A stretch of 64,000 nucleotides of DNA from an uncultured Lachnospiraceae bacterium (GTDB lineage Bacteria; Bacillota; Clostridia; Lachnospirales; Lachnospiraceae): positions 1-64,000 of the forward strand of contig CAJTQI010000010.1 in assembly GCA_910578645.1 (NCBI GenBank). The letters run 5' to 3'. Below the pieces are notes generated by a model. That model saw only the letters and a program-made list of their open reading frames with translations. It had not been told where the DNA came from and ran no database searches. Of the stretch, positions 33,793 through 42,640 are shown one piece after another; the stretch's first letter is position 1, and each line of letters opens with the position of its first letter. Position numbers and translations under genes: made by a program.

Positions 33793-34695
33793 TTACTCCC
33801 CGCTCTCGTCGTAAGGTTCCAGATAAAGCGTGTCCTTCCCCGCATCGTAGCGGTACTGCAATGTATGTCCGGACAGATTACCCAACCTGTTTTCCACTGT
33901 CTTGAATTGGTTTAACAATGAATCAAAACGGCCGAGCAATGTGTCGAACTGTTGGTTTACCTCTGACATATTCCGGTTTAACACTGTATGCAATGTCTTC
34001 TCCAACGCGCCGATGCCTGCCCACAGCTTATCGTCTTCATTTTTTAGTTTTATATCCTCCTGCTCCAATGTGGCAATCTTTGCATACAGGTTGGACATGT
34101 CAGTATGCACCTGCTCCATCTCCCCACGGATTTCCACAAGCTGCTCACGGATAATGGGAATCGTCTCCCGCTCCATAATCCCTACCAAGTCAGACAGGTC
34201 GTGCAGTTTCGTCTCTGTTTGGCGAAGGTTGTGGATGATTGTCGTCACCTCCCCGCGCAGCGCCAAAAGCCGCTCTCTGGCCGTCCCATCCTCTTCATGC
34301 AGTTCTTCCACAGTCTTAGTCAAGTCCTGCTCCGCCTGCTCCATAGCGGCAAGAAGCCCCTCCACCTTATCGCTTAATCCGGCTATGCTATCCAAATATT
34401 CCTGCCTGAACGCCTCTTCCTCCTGAGCCCCGTTTTGCGCCATATATTCTGCCGTCTTTTCTTCATAGGTTGTGGCTGTAAGTTCCTCCCCGGCGCCGGC
34501 CGTCTCCTTATCCCTGTGTCTGCGCGCTCCTGCCAGATACCCCCATAGGAGAAGAAGCAGCAATACAACCACCACTGCTGCAGACACCCCAATCACCGCA
34601 ATTGCCAGCCTGTCCTCCCGCCGTTGGGGCTCATTGCTTTTCTCGTTCATATAATCTGATATCTTTGTTATCAGTTCTCTCATACCTGTTTTCAT
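33793..34695 (-). CDS. Coiled-coil single-pass membrane protein of unknown function
   Basis: A 300-residue protein. The N-terminus is short and polar. One membrane helix spans about residues 31-53 (AIAVIGVSAAVVVVLLLLLL), followed by an extracytoplasmic or cytoplasmic region. That region is a long heptad-rich coiled coil (about 105-275) with many Glu, Leu and Lys, and a small beta-like tail (YRYDAGKDTLYLEPYDES). It resembles methyl-accepting or scaffold-type coiled coils, but no named domain is recognised. AAAGGA before ATG 34695 is close; ATG at 34683 is an alternative start. It seems monocistronic. Confidence 0.6.
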   Translation of the reverse strand: MKTGMRELITKISDYMNEKSNEPQRREDRLAIAVIGVSAAVVVVLLLLLLWGYLAGARRHRDKETAGAGEELTATTYEEKTAEYMAQNGAQEEEAFRQEYLDSIAGLSDKVEGLLAAMEQAEQDLTKTVEELHEEDGTARERLLALRGEVTTIIHNLRQTETKLHDLSDLVGIMERETIPIIREQLVEIRGEMEQVHTDMSNLYAKIATLEQEDIKLKNEDDKLWAGIGALEKTLHTVLNRNMSEVNQQFDTLLGRFDSLLNQFKTVENRLGNLSGHTLQYRYDAGKDTLYLEPYDESGE

Positions 34696-34916
34696 TCCTT
34701 TCGCTTATTTTCATTGCTTACGTCTGTCAACTATGTTTGTTTTCTCTTCTTACATAAACCCAACATTTGGAAATTAGTGGCGAACTGCCCCGGACCCGTG
34801 CCGTACGATACACGGAATAAAGTATACTTTAAGATAAATCCAAAGATTGTATAGATAAGATACCAGAATCCTTTTCTTTTTACAATACCGGAATATTGCA
34901 CAATTATTCATACATA

Positions 34917-34961
34917 AAAAAGCCAGAATACACCGCTAAGATTGATGTACTCTGGCTTTTG
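34917..34961 (-). terminator. Terminator after map
   Basis: AAAAGCCAGAGTACA pairs with TGTATTCTGGCTTTT with one mismatch or wobble, and a T run follows on the minus strand. The remaining gap to 34696 holds nothing else recognisable. Confidence 0.85.
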
Positions 34962-34994
34962 GACTGCCAAACAAAATATCGTTACACACAGCGT

Positions 34995-35867
34995 TTAATA
35001 AGTTAAAATCTCATATCCGTCCTCCGTCACTGCCAACGTAACTTCCCATTGGGCGGAAGGCTTCCCGTCATCGGTATAGACGGTCCACCCGTCTTCATCA
35101 TCAATATAGATGTCCGCCTTGCCCATATTCACCATAGGCTCAATCGTAAATACCATACCCGGCACCATAAGCATCTCCGTCCCCTTACTTGTCACATAAC
35201 TGACAAAGGGTTCTTCGTGAAATTCCAATCCCACTCCATGTCCGCCGATTTCACGTACAATGGAATAACCGTTGGCCTTGGCATGGTCATTGATTGCCTG
35301 CGCCATGTCCCCAAGAAAGTTCCACGGTTTCACCTGCTCTAAGCCCACATCAATGCACTCCCTGGCGACGCGCACCAGTTTTTGAGTCTCCGGCGCCACA
35401 TCCCCTAACATGTACATCCGGGAAGAATCAGAAAAATACCCCTTATAAATCGTGGACACATCCACATTCACGATATCTCCGTCCTGTAACAGACGCTCCT
35501 CACAAGGAATGCCATGGCATACAACCTCATTGATGGAAGTACAGACACTCTTGGGAAATCCGTCATATCCTAAAGTAGCCGGAATACCTCCCATTTCCTT
35601 CGTCATGTCATACACCAGCCTGTCAATTTCCTCGGTGCTCATGCCGACATGAATCTGTCTGTCAATTTCATCTAAAATGGCGATATTTAACTTGCTGCTC
35701 TGTCTGATTCCTTCAATCTGCTCCGGCGTCTTTAGGATATCATGGGGCGGCACGATATGTCCTTGTAACGCATAGCGCTCAATCTTCTCGTCAAAAGCCA
35801 TATGGCATGTCTTATATTTGCGTCCGCTGCCACACCAACAGTGGTCATTTCTTCCTAATTTTTTCAT
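34995..35867 (-). CDS. map: Type I methionine aminopeptidase with N-terminal SEC-C zinc motif
   Basis: Removes the initiator Met from new proteins. The 290 residues start with a SEC-C zinc motif (GRNDHCWCGSGRKYKTCH, residues 5-22), as in ribosome-docking forms of the enzyme. The dinuclear metal ligands follow: Asp in DIVNVDVSTIYKGYFSDS, His in GGHGVGLEFHEEP, Glu in VFTIEPMV and Glu in QWEVTLAVTEDG. It is a single gene ended by a terminator. The upstream gap to 36235 includes a 7-base inverted repeat (TCCTATA/TATAGGA, 35950-35972). Confidence 0.96.
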   Translation of the reverse strand: MKKLGRNDHCWCGSGRKYKTCHMAFDEKIERYALQGHIVPPHDILKTPEQIEGIRQSSKLNIAILDEIDRQIHVGMSTEEIDRLVYDMTKEMGGIPATLGYDGFPKSVCTSINEVVCHGIPCEERLLQDGDIVNVDVSTIYKGYFSDSSRMYMLGDVAPETQKLVRVARECIDVGLEQVKPWNFLGDMAQAINDHAKANGYSIVREIGGHGVGLEFHEEPFVSYVTSKGTEMLMVPGMVFTIEPMVNMGKADIYIDDEDGWTVYTDDGKPSAQWEVTLAVTEDGYEILTY

Positions 35868-36235
35868 TCCCTATATCCTTCACTTTTTGTCATCTCTTTT
35901 TATATCCTATTATATAGTACTCCATGCTCCGGTTCTTTTCAAGATATAGTCCTATACCCGGACCTTATAGGATGCTCACTGTTGCTGTTCATGGGCCGTC
36001 ATTTAAGATAGCATCTATTCCATACAGCGTCAGATGTAATTTGAATCTGTCAGAAAATTAATGTTTCGTTAATTATGTTGTCAAATTATCCGCAAAATTA
36101 TTTGTATTATTTAATTCCATTCCTTTTATTCTGAAATTATCCTAGAATCATGGAAAGAGCAACAATGAAACTACAAAAGACAACTGTGTATATACATACC
36201 AACAGATAAACACATTTTGTGCACCGGAGAGCAAT
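35868..36235. other. Intergenic region between map and the XRE regulator
   Basis: A divergent, AT-rich control region of 368 bases. A TATAAT-like hexamer (35909-35914, minus strand) is a weak candidate for the map promoter, and TCCTATA/TATAGGA (35950-35972) is a possible operator. No ORF with a ribosome site or RNA gene was recognised. Confidence 0.4.
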
Positions 36236-36595
36236 ATGGAACTTGGCAATTTACTGGCATCATTACGCAAGGAAAGAGGTGTTCTGCAAAAAGAAGTAGC
36301 AACTTACCTCAATGTAACTGTGGCAACCGTATCAAACTACGAGAAGGGTGTCCATGCACCTGATTTGAATACACTATCTATGCTGGCGGACTTCTTTGAT
36401 GTCTCCACAGACTATCTGTTACAGCGCACTGAATATAAGGCAAGTATTGATACTCTTAATCAGCAACTATCCGCCGATTATACCGTAAGTGACCTGATGA
36501 ATACGATTGTAGAATTAGACCAACGTAATATGCAGGCTTTATTGGATTACTATGAGTTATTGATGTTACGCAATTCCATGAAGCGTGTAAAATAA
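36236..36595 (+). CDS. XRE family helix-turn-helix regulator
   Basis: A 119-residue protein. The Cro/C1-type HTH occupies residues 1-65 (LGNLLASLRKERGVLQKEVATYL, then VATVSNYEKGVHAPDLNTLSMLADFFDVSTDYLL). A short helical C-terminal tail, perhaps for dimerisation, follows. GGAGAGCAAT precedes the ATG. It is monocistronic, ended by a hairpin terminator at 36662. Its target is unknown; it is divergent from map and next to a candidate small RNA. Confidence 0.92.
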   Translation: MELGNLLASLRKERGVLQKEVATYLNVTVATVSNYEKGVHAPDLNTLSMLADFFDVSTDYLLQRTEYKASIDTLNQQLSADYTVSDLMNTIVELDQRNMQALLDYYELLMLRNSMKRVK

Positions 36596-36661
36596 ATCCA
36601 GGCATAGGTAAAACAATAGCGACGCTGTGGCAAAGATAAACGCTGTGTAATACAATAAGTT

Positions 36662-36687
36662 GGCATAGTTGTCACTATGCCTTTTTC
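36662..36687 (+). terminator. Terminator after the XRE gene
   Basis: GGCATAG pairs with CTATGCC over a TTGTCA loop, followed by TTTTT. Confidence 0.9.
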
Positions 36688-36785
36688 TCTTGGGCGAAAA
36701 GTAATGTTTCGGGTCAGATATACAGTATTGCGCCATGTTTTTGTACAAAAAGCACTACAATGATAAATAAAATTGACAATCCTAC

Positions 36786-36814
36786 TTGCAAATTTTGGAC
36801 AAACGTGGTATATT
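36786..36814 (+). promoter_or_regulatory. Promoter of candidate small RNA
   Basis: TTGCAA (36786-36791), 17 bases, TATATT (36809-36814). There is no ORF downstream for several hundred bases. Confidence 0.5.
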
Positions 36815-36821
36815 ATTAATT

Positions 36822-36897
36822 GACCAAACGAACTGTATAGTTCTAGTCCAGACAACGATTGAGAAGCCAGGGAATGCCCACTCTCTGGCTTTTCTCC
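36822..36897 (+). ncRNA. Candidate small RNA (about 75 nt)
   Basis: A promoter is followed by a short region with a first hairpin (GAACT-GTAT-AGTTC, about 36830-36843). A terminator-like hairpin follows (AGCCAGGGA/TCTCTGGCT, about 36866-36890) and then TTTCTC. No start codon with a ribosome site is inside. The transcript would therefore be a discrete non-coding RNA. The rest of the 36596-37263 gap has an imperfect repeat (ACACCCT/AGGGTGT near 36965-37000) and a perfect hairpin at 37086. Confidence 0.4.
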
Positions 36898-37085
36898 TGC
36901 CCATTCATGCCGGTATCCCTACGCGTAACATACAAAACTAAAGCGGGACGTAGGTAGCTTCACACACCCTGCAATGAATTGCCTCTAAAGGGTGTACCTA
37001 CCGCACTGCTTTTGTTACATACATGAAAATGTATGTTTAAATTATATCATGGGGATATTCCGTGATATAAGGCAATGGAAAGCCA

Positions 37086-37113
37086 ACAGCCCTGGCAAAA
37101 CTGCCAGGGCTGT
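37086..37113. repeat. Perfect 12-bp-stem hairpin
   Basis: ACAGCCCTGGCA, an AAAC loop, then TGCCAGGGCTGT. There is no T run, only CGGTTTGTTG after it on the plus strand. It is a stray strong stem in an otherwise gene-free region, possibly a decayed terminator or a mobile-element end. Confidence 0.6.
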
Positions 37114-37263
37114 CGGTTTGTTGTACTGCTTGGTGGAACGGTTAAATCTAATTGTGTTTGTGGATTCAAATCACAACTATAGCCAGGATTATATATACGA
37201 ATATCCGGCATATCTTATGTCTGGCCTGTATATACCGACCTAAAATGATGCCTCTGCCGTAAA

Positions 37264-38715
37264 TTACTCTGTCGTCTCCGCAGGGGTTCTAATGATTGCC
37301 ACCTCTACGTGAAGCTCTTCGGTTTCACTCCTGTTGGTTATGTAGAAGTAATGTCTTCCCTTAATCTTTATTTCAAATACATGGGAACTTGTACCTTCCC
37401 CTTCAGCATAACGCATAATCTGTTTCGGGTCTTTAATCCCAAACTCATATTCAATGTTATCGGGAGTACCCACTACCATCGCTGATATTGAATCGCCTAT
37501 CTCCTGTGTAAACCCGGTAGACATATAAGTCTTTCCTTTAGGAATCGTCCAAGTCAACATAAAACTATCATCACCGAACACATACGTTTCCGGAAAATCC
37601 ACTATAATGACATCATCGGGATTCAGGTTATATGCTCTCCCAAATTCCATCTTTACTTCTTCATTTATGTTATTTAAATCGACTGCAATACCCGGATTGG
37701 CAGACACTTCCATGACATCCGCCGTCCTAACACTCGTCGCTTTTGCCAACTCTTCATAGGCAACTGTCACACCACCGCCTGCCGCCAATGATGTGAACCC
37801 GCTACCCAAGAGGAAGCAGACAGACAACACAAGTGCGGTTCCCTTTTTAATCCCGCCATGCTCATGATAGCCCATCATGTACTCAACTCTCCTCTCATAA
37901 TTTGTCTTGTCATCGACCAACTTAAACAGTTGATATCTCTCCCGCTTTCCGTCGGTTACCAATGATTCAAGAATAACCCTGAAATATTCTGCCCTCGTAA
38001 AAATGCTTTTTCCCTTTTCGCAAGCCACTCTGTCACAGCGCTCCTCACACAGCAAATCCATCTGCTTTAGCAGAATATGCGCCGCGGGATTAAATACATG
38101 CAACAAAGCGACAATACAGCCAATTGTCTTGAGATACATATCGCGATTCAGATAATGACACAGTTCATGGCAGAAAATAACCCTCGCATCTTCCTCCGTG
38201 TACTTCACCAACGGCAGGACCACCACAAATCCGTGATGATAAGTGATACATGGTATCCGAACGGAATCGTTCCTGCACACGGAAACCTCACCGCCTATTC
38301 CGAACTCGGCACAGGTCTCCGTAAACACTCTGAAAATCACCTCGTCCTCTTCCGGAATATTCCCTCTGCAAATCATTGCCCAACAGAACCGGCGATACAG
38401 CCTGCAGACTAAAAGCGCCAGAAATAATCCCAGCCAGATACACCCAAGCGCCGCGCCTAACTCAAGCGTTAAAGGTGTATTGTAGAACAGATTGATATTG
38501 CTCTCAATTCTTATCAGGCATACGCGCTTGTCCATGTAAAAGAAAATATAGACAAACGGTACAAGAAAAGTGCATAAGGTCACTTTCGTCAAAAAATGCA
38601 GAAGTCCAACGTCATCACAAACATATCTCTTGAACAGCTCCCCTATCAGGAAAAATATCGTTCCCGTCACATCTGTTAACAACAGTACAATAAATAGGTT
38701 ACTTGTCCAATCCAT
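37264..38715 (-). CDS. BlaR1/MecR1-like M56 metallopeptidase without penicillin-sensor domain
   Basis: A 483-residue membrane protease. There are four membrane segments: about residues 8-28, 38-60, 88-112 and 290-310. The M56 zinc site HELCHYLNRD (about residue 185) lies in the cytoplasmic loop with the CEERCDRVACEKG segment. BlaR1-type proteins cleave the BlaI-type repressor after sensing a signal outside. Here the extracytoplasmic C-terminus (about 310-483) is not the penicillin-binding serine domain; no SxxK/SxN/KTG set is visible, and the region is beta-rich and unrecognised. The start overlaps the repressor gene by 17 bases, so the two are translationally coupled. Confidence 0.88.
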   Translation of the reverse strand: MDWTSNLFIVLLLTDVTGTIFFLIGELFKRYVCDDVGLLHFLTKVTLCTFLVPFVYIFFYMDKRVCLIRIESNINLFYNTPLTLELGAALGCIWLGLFLALLVCRLYRRFCWAMICRGNIPEEDEVIFRVFTETCAEFGIGGEVSVCRNDSVRIPCITYHHGFVVVLPLVKYTEEDARVIFCHELCHYLNRDMYLKTIGCIVALLHVFNPAAHILLKQMDLLCEERCDRVACEKGKSIFTRAEYFRVILESLVTDGKRERYQLFKLVDDKTNYERRVEYMMGYHEHGGIKKGTALVLSVCFLLGSGFTSLAAGGGVTVAYEELAKATSVRTADVMEVSANPGIAVDLNNINEEVKMEFGRAYNLNPDDVIIVDFPETYVFGDDSFMLTWTIPKGKTYMSTGFTQEIGDSISAMVVGTPDNIEYEFGIKDPKQIMRYAEGEGTSSHVFEIKIKGRHYFYITNRSETEELHVEVAIIRTPAETTE

Positions 38716-39079
38716 CGATCATAATTTGAATCCTTTCAATCTCATCTTGTCGTAATGGCCTCCCCTGTGATAAAGCACAAAGAAATTCATCTGCATTGTC
38801 ATGGTTCCAGAAGTTCACATAATCATTAGTAAGCTGACCCTTGTACTCTTCCAACGGAACCAGTATCTGATAGAAAAACACACGACCCTGACGATAATGT
38901 CTTAAATACCCCTTTCTTACGAGACGCGCCAGAAAAGTTGATACTGTCTGCGGTTTCCATTCCTTATGGTATTTATCGTTCACTCTTTGCATAACTTCCA
39001 TAAGGCTGAGTTCTTCTTCGGCGTCCCACACCGTCTTCATCACCAATTGCTCACAATCAGTTAAATTTTCAAGTGTCAT
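38699..39079 (-). CDS. BlaI/MecI/CopY-family repressor
   Basis: A 126-residue winged-helix repressor (TDCEQLVMKTVWDAEEELSLMEVM, then KPQTVSTFLARLVRKGYLRHYRQGRVFFYQILV). The C-terminal dimerisation helix is the site cleaved by BlaR1-type partners. AGGAGGCAGATT precedes the ATG. It is the first gene of a two-gene operon with the M56 peptidase. A perfect BlaI-type palindrome (39098-39117) sits 19 bases upstream, so it is autoregulated. Its other targets are unknown; a MATE exporter is divergently encoded about 400 bases away. Confidence 0.93.
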   Translation of the reverse strand: MTLENLTDCEQLVMKTVWDAEEELSLMEVMQRVNDKYHKEWKPQTVSTFLARLVRKGYLRHYRQGRVFFYQILVPLEEYKGQLTNDYVNFWNHDNADEFLCALSQGRPLRQDEIERIQIMIDGLDK

Positions 39080-39097
39080 AATCTGCCTCCTGTAGTC

Positions 39098-39117
39098 ACT
39101 ACAATTAGCATTGTAGT
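39098..39117. promoter_or_regulatory. BlaI-type operator
   Basis: Perfect inverted repeat ACTACAAT-TAGC-ATTGTAGT containing the TACA/TGTA core of BlaI/MecI/CopY operators, just upstream of the repressor gene. The rest of the gap to 39500 is AT-rich, with a TATAAT hexamer (39389-39394) as probable -10 for the MATE gene and an AAAGCAT/ATGCTTT repeat near 39265-39303. Confidence 0.85.
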
Positions 39118-39500
39118 TATGATATTAAAATTTGCTTCACATTTCAATACTATTTTATTATTCGTAGAATATCAAGCAGAAATTGACCAAAAAAGCTCCG
39201 AAAATAAACTGTTTGTGTAGTTTTAATGACAGGATTCGACATGATTTCCGTGAAAAAAATAAAGCATATTGCATATTTAATATAAATCATGTAAAATGCT
39301 TTACTACCGTTCCCTTATTTTAGTGGTAATATATGGATTATGTCTAAGCTCTATTCATTTTGTTGTATTGCAATTATCTTATATACGTTATAATGTTTTC
39401 CAATTATTTTTAACGGAATGAAACATTGAACTTGGATTTACATTAATATCATTAAAAACAGGGCACGGTAAACATATTGTTTAACAGGAGATTATTTATC

Positions 39501-40907
39501 ATGGAAACTACTCGGAAAAAACCTGGCTTTCTGTACAAATTCATAGGAGACAAGGCTTTCTACAAGATGGTACTTGCAATTGCAGTCCCCATCATGGTGC
39601 AGAACGGCATCACAAATTTCGTGGGTCTTCTGGATAATATCATGATTGGACGGATTGGCACTGAACCGATGTCCGGCGTGGCCATCGTCAATCAGTTAAT
39701 TTTTGTCTACAACTTGTGCCTGTTCGGCGGCGTATCCGGCGCAGGTATTTTTACCGCCCAGTATTTCGGGCAGAAGAACCACGAGGGCGTCCGTCAGACC
39801 GTCCGTTTCAAGCTGTGGATTGTGGCCGCGATTACACTGTTTACGACAGTCCTCTTTCTGGCAACCGGCCCTAACCTGATTCAGTTGTACCTGCAGGGAG
39901 AAGGCACCGCCGAGAGCATCGCCGCGACTCTGCATTACGGACAGCAGTATCTGTTGATTATGCTCCTTGGCCTTCCTCCTTTTATGATGGTGCAAGTTTA
40001 TTCCAGTACGCTGCGCGAGTGCGGACAGACAGTTCTCCCGATGAAGGCGGGCGTTGTGGCGGTAATCATAAACCTTATATTGAATTACATACTCATCTAT
40101 GGCAAGTTCGGAGCCCCCGCCTTGGGTGTACAGGGTGCGGCCCTTGCCACGGTGATTTCCAGGTATGCGGAAGCTGCCATCGTGCTCATCCACACCCATA
40201 AACACAAGGAGCAAAATCCTTTTGTGGAAGGGCTGTACAAGAGCTTAAAGGTTCCGGGCCATCTTGCCGGGAAAATCCTGGTCAAAGGCACGCCGCTTTT
40301 GTTGAATGAAACGCTGTGGGCCGCCGGCGTAGCCATGCTGACGCAGTGTTATTCCGTCCGCGGCCTGAACGTAATCGCTGCCCAGAATATTTCCAATACA
40401 ATCAACAATGTATTTAATATTGTATTTATCGCCTTGGGCGATTCCGTGGCAATCGTTGTCGGCCAGCTCCTTGGGGCAGGTAAGATGAAGGAAGCAAGGG
40501 ATACGGATAATAAGATGATTGCCTTTTCGGTCTTTTGCTGTACTTGTGTGGCGCTTGTGATGCTTCTGTTGGCACAGTTCTTCCCTCTCATGTACAACAC
40601 CACCGAAGACGTGCGTCGGCTCGCCACATATTTCATTATGATTGCCGCAATTTTTATGCCCCAGAACGCTTTTCTCCACGCCTCCTATTTCACGCTGCGT
40701 TCCGGCGGTAAGACAATCATAACGTTCCTGTTTGACAGCGTGTTTATCTGGTGCGTCAGCGTGACCATCGCTTTTGCCTTAAGCCGCTTCACATCCTTGC
40801 CTGTGGTGGCGGTATTTACGCTTGTGCAGGCGGGCGACTTCATTAAGTGCATCATAGGGTTTGTGCTTGTCAAGAAAGGCGTGTGGCTACAAAATATCGT
40901 GGAATAA
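39501..40907 (+). CDS. MATE family multidrug/metabolite exporter
   Basis: A 468-residue cation-coupled exporter with twelve membrane segments in two homologous halves. MATE hallmarks include VPIMVQNGITNFVGLLDNIMIG, AGIFTAQYFGQKN, the Pro-rich LGLPPFMMVQVYSSTLRECGQT and the second-half VGQLLGAGKMKEARD. The substrate is unknown. ATG at 39501 follows AGGAGATTATTTATC; the earlier TTG has no ribosome site. Divergent from the BlaI/BlaR1-like operon, it is a plausible target of that sensor, but no BlaI-type palindrome was seen in its own promoter. Confidence 0.93.
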   Translation: METTRKKPGFLYKFIGDKAFYKMVLAIAVPIMVQNGITNFVGLLDNIMIGRIGTEPMSGVAIVNQLIFVYNLCLFGGVSGAGIFTAQYFGQKNHEGVRQTVRFKLWIVAAITLFTTVLFLATGPNLIQLYLQGEGTAESIAATLHYGQQYLLIMLLGLPPFMMVQVYSSTLRECGQTVLPMKAGVVAVIINLILNYILIYGKFGAPALGVQGAALATVISRYAEAAIVLIHTHKHKEQNPFVEGLYKSLKVPGHLAGKILVKGTPLLLNETLWAAGVAMLTQCYSVRGLNVIAAQNISNTINNVFNIVFIALGDSVAIVVGQLLGAGKMKEARDTDNKMIAFSVFCCTCVALVMLLLAQFFPLMYNTTEDVRRLATYFIMIAAIFMPQNAFLHASYFTLRSGGKTIITFLFDSVFIWCVSVTIAFALSRFTSLPVVAVFTLVQAGDFIKCIIGFVLVKKGVWLQNIVE

Positions 40908-40938
40908 GAAACGAGAAGAGCTCTTTTCTTCTACAAAA

Positions 40939-40965
40939 ACATGGCGCAGTTTAAAACTGCGCCAT
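40939..40965. repeat. Left copy of 27-bp direct repeat (rpe 3' end duplicate)
   Basis: The 27 bases are identical to 42641-42667 and contain a palindrome (ATGGCGCAGTTT, then AAAACTGCGCCAT). On the minus strand this copy is followed by GTTTTTGTAG, so it makes a terminator. A second small hairpin (AAAGC/GCTTT then ATTTTTT, near 41000) can terminate the MATE gene. Confidence 0.85.
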
Positions 40966-41010
40966 CATACAATATAGGAAACGTACATTTTACTTTGCAA
41001 AGCATTCGCT

Positions 41011-42579
41011 TTATTTTTTATATTTTTCAATCAAGCAAGTATGTTTCTTCTCCTGGTCATAGTTAATGCCCACAAGCAGAATATCCCCCGTATACTCTTC
41101 AATCCATGAAGCATACCGTTTCTTTTTGATTTGCGAAACAGCTCCTTCGGCCGAGCCTTTCCATTTAAGCTCTACGACAAGTGCCGGTCTGTCCACACCG
41201 GATTTAGGAAGATATACCACATCCGCAAACCCATGCCCCGACGGCATTTCCAAAATCGGAGGCATATAATGAGCCTGGGCACTATAATAGGCCATCAGAA
41301 CAGTGCATTTTAAAGAGTTTTCATCGTGATATTTCAGAATAGACGTCGTTTCTTGATGAATCTTAGAGATTCCTTCTGCTACAGCCTCCCCATCCATCCC
41401 CCATGTGTCTTGTAATAACTTTTCCGAACGTCCAAGCGCCCGGACGAGTCCATCCCATCCACCCGTTTTTACGGCTCTCATAAATTCCTGCGCAATCTCA
41501 CGGTTGGGAATAAACACCTCGCTCGTCTCTTTGTCATAAGTCAAATATCCCAAATGTATCAAAAGTGTAAGTATATCATCTTTGGTACGGAATGTCGTCA
41601 TATCATTTTGGGAAGTGGAAGTGTCAACTTTGCACTTACCGTTACCTATCATTTCAATAATCGCCTCTTTCAAACCGTCGAAATTCATGTCAATATAGAT
41701 TTTCAGCGCTTCATAAGTTTCCGTTCCGGTCCAATAACTCTGGAAGTCCCTATTTTCCATAAGTTCAACTACCGACAAAGGATTATAGGCATATATATCA
41801 CCAAGCTTATAACCATCATACCATTTCTTCGCCTCCTGGTAATCCACGCCATATTCAGCGCAAAGTTCCTTTACCTCCGACTCCATAAAGCCGAAATAAG
41901 GCGCGATACGTCCCGGATTCAGCATGGAATACTCCCTGAAAATATTGATAGCAGAATGGTTCCCGTATTTCCTGATAGGCAGAATCCCAGTCATATATAC
42001 CAGCTCCACACACTCTGCACCTTTAAACATCCATCGCAAAAAATCAAGGTACTGTTTTTGAATTTCAGTTTTGTCCCTGGCCAGTCTGAATACACAATCC
42101 CATTCATCTATAACAAAAATGAATCTTGTACCTGTAAGCGCATATATCTTATCCAAAACCACAGGTAGTTTACGCCTCTGTTCTCCTATATAAGAGCCAT
42201 ATTCTACTTGCAGTTCTTCGATAACCGCTTCCTGGATTTCATACAAAAACCCTTCAAGATTCGTTTCATCAAACAAAAATCTCTGCACATCTAAACGTAT
42301 CACATCATGTCTGTTAAGATGCATCTTAAAGGATGGGTCTTTTTCAATTTTCAGTCCCGTAAACAATTTCCGCGAGTCACAGCCTTTGCTGTAATATGCC
42401 GTAAGCATATTAGCCGCCATAGATTTACCGAATCGTCGCGGACGGCTGACGCACATAAAGCGCATCTGCTTATTGACCCTGTCATTTGTAAAATGAATTA
42501 ATTCAGATTTATCTACATACACATTCTCCGACAATGCCCTGGCAAACTCCAGATTGCCCGGATTTAAGTACAGGCCCAT
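41011..42579 (-). CDS. AAA-ATPase with C-terminal PD-(D/E)XK nuclease-like domain (DUF1703 type)
   Basis: A 522-residue protein of the AAA-ATPase-like/DUF1703 family, common in multiple copies in gut anaerobes and of unknown biological role. The N-terminal ATPase has the family Walker A (SRPRRFGKSMAANML, Lys52), Walker B (FIFVIDEWD, about 155-163) and the YMTGILPIRKYG segment. The C-terminal PD-(D/E)XK-like domain shows GHGFADVVYLPK and LVVELKWKG, with DILLVGINYD following. AGGAGGGGAGCAT precedes the ATG. The gene is bracketed by an exact 27-bp repeat that copies the end of rpe, implying insertion between rpe and its terminator. Confidence 0.92.
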   Translation of the reverse strand: MGLYLNPGNLEFARALSENVYVDKSELIHFTNDRVNKQMRFMCVSRPRRFGKSMAANMLTAYYSKGCDSRKLFTGLKIEKDPSFKMHLNRHDVIRLDVQRFLFDETNLEGFLYEIQEAVIEELQVEYGSYIGEQRRKLPVVLDKIYALTGTRFIFVIDEWDCVFRLARDKTEIQKQYLDFLRWMFKGAECVELVYMTGILPIRKYGNHSAINIFREYSMLNPGRIAPYFGFMESEVKELCAEYGVDYQEAKKWYDGYKLGDIYAYNPLSVVELMENRDFQSYWTGTETYEALKIYIDMNFDGLKEAIIEMIGNGKCKVDTSTSQNDMTTFRTKDDILTLLIHLGYLTYDKETSEVFIPNREIAQEFMRAVKTGGWDGLVRALGRSEKLLQDTWGMDGEAVAEGISKIHQETTSILKYHDENSLKCTVLMAYYSAQAHYMPPILEMPSGHGFADVVYLPKSGVDRPALVVELKWKGSAEGAVSQIKKKRYASWIEEYTGDILLVGINYDQEKKHTCLIEKYKK

Positions 42580-42640
42580 ATGCTCCCCTCCTTCATCATT
42601 TGGGTGTATTTAGAATAAACCATTGCATTCCCATCCATGT

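Noticed and set aside
36992..37243. 83-codon plus-strand ORF in the gap before the BlaR1-like gene
   Set aside because: It runs through the perfect hairpin at 37086, has no ribosome site and shows no protein-like pattern.
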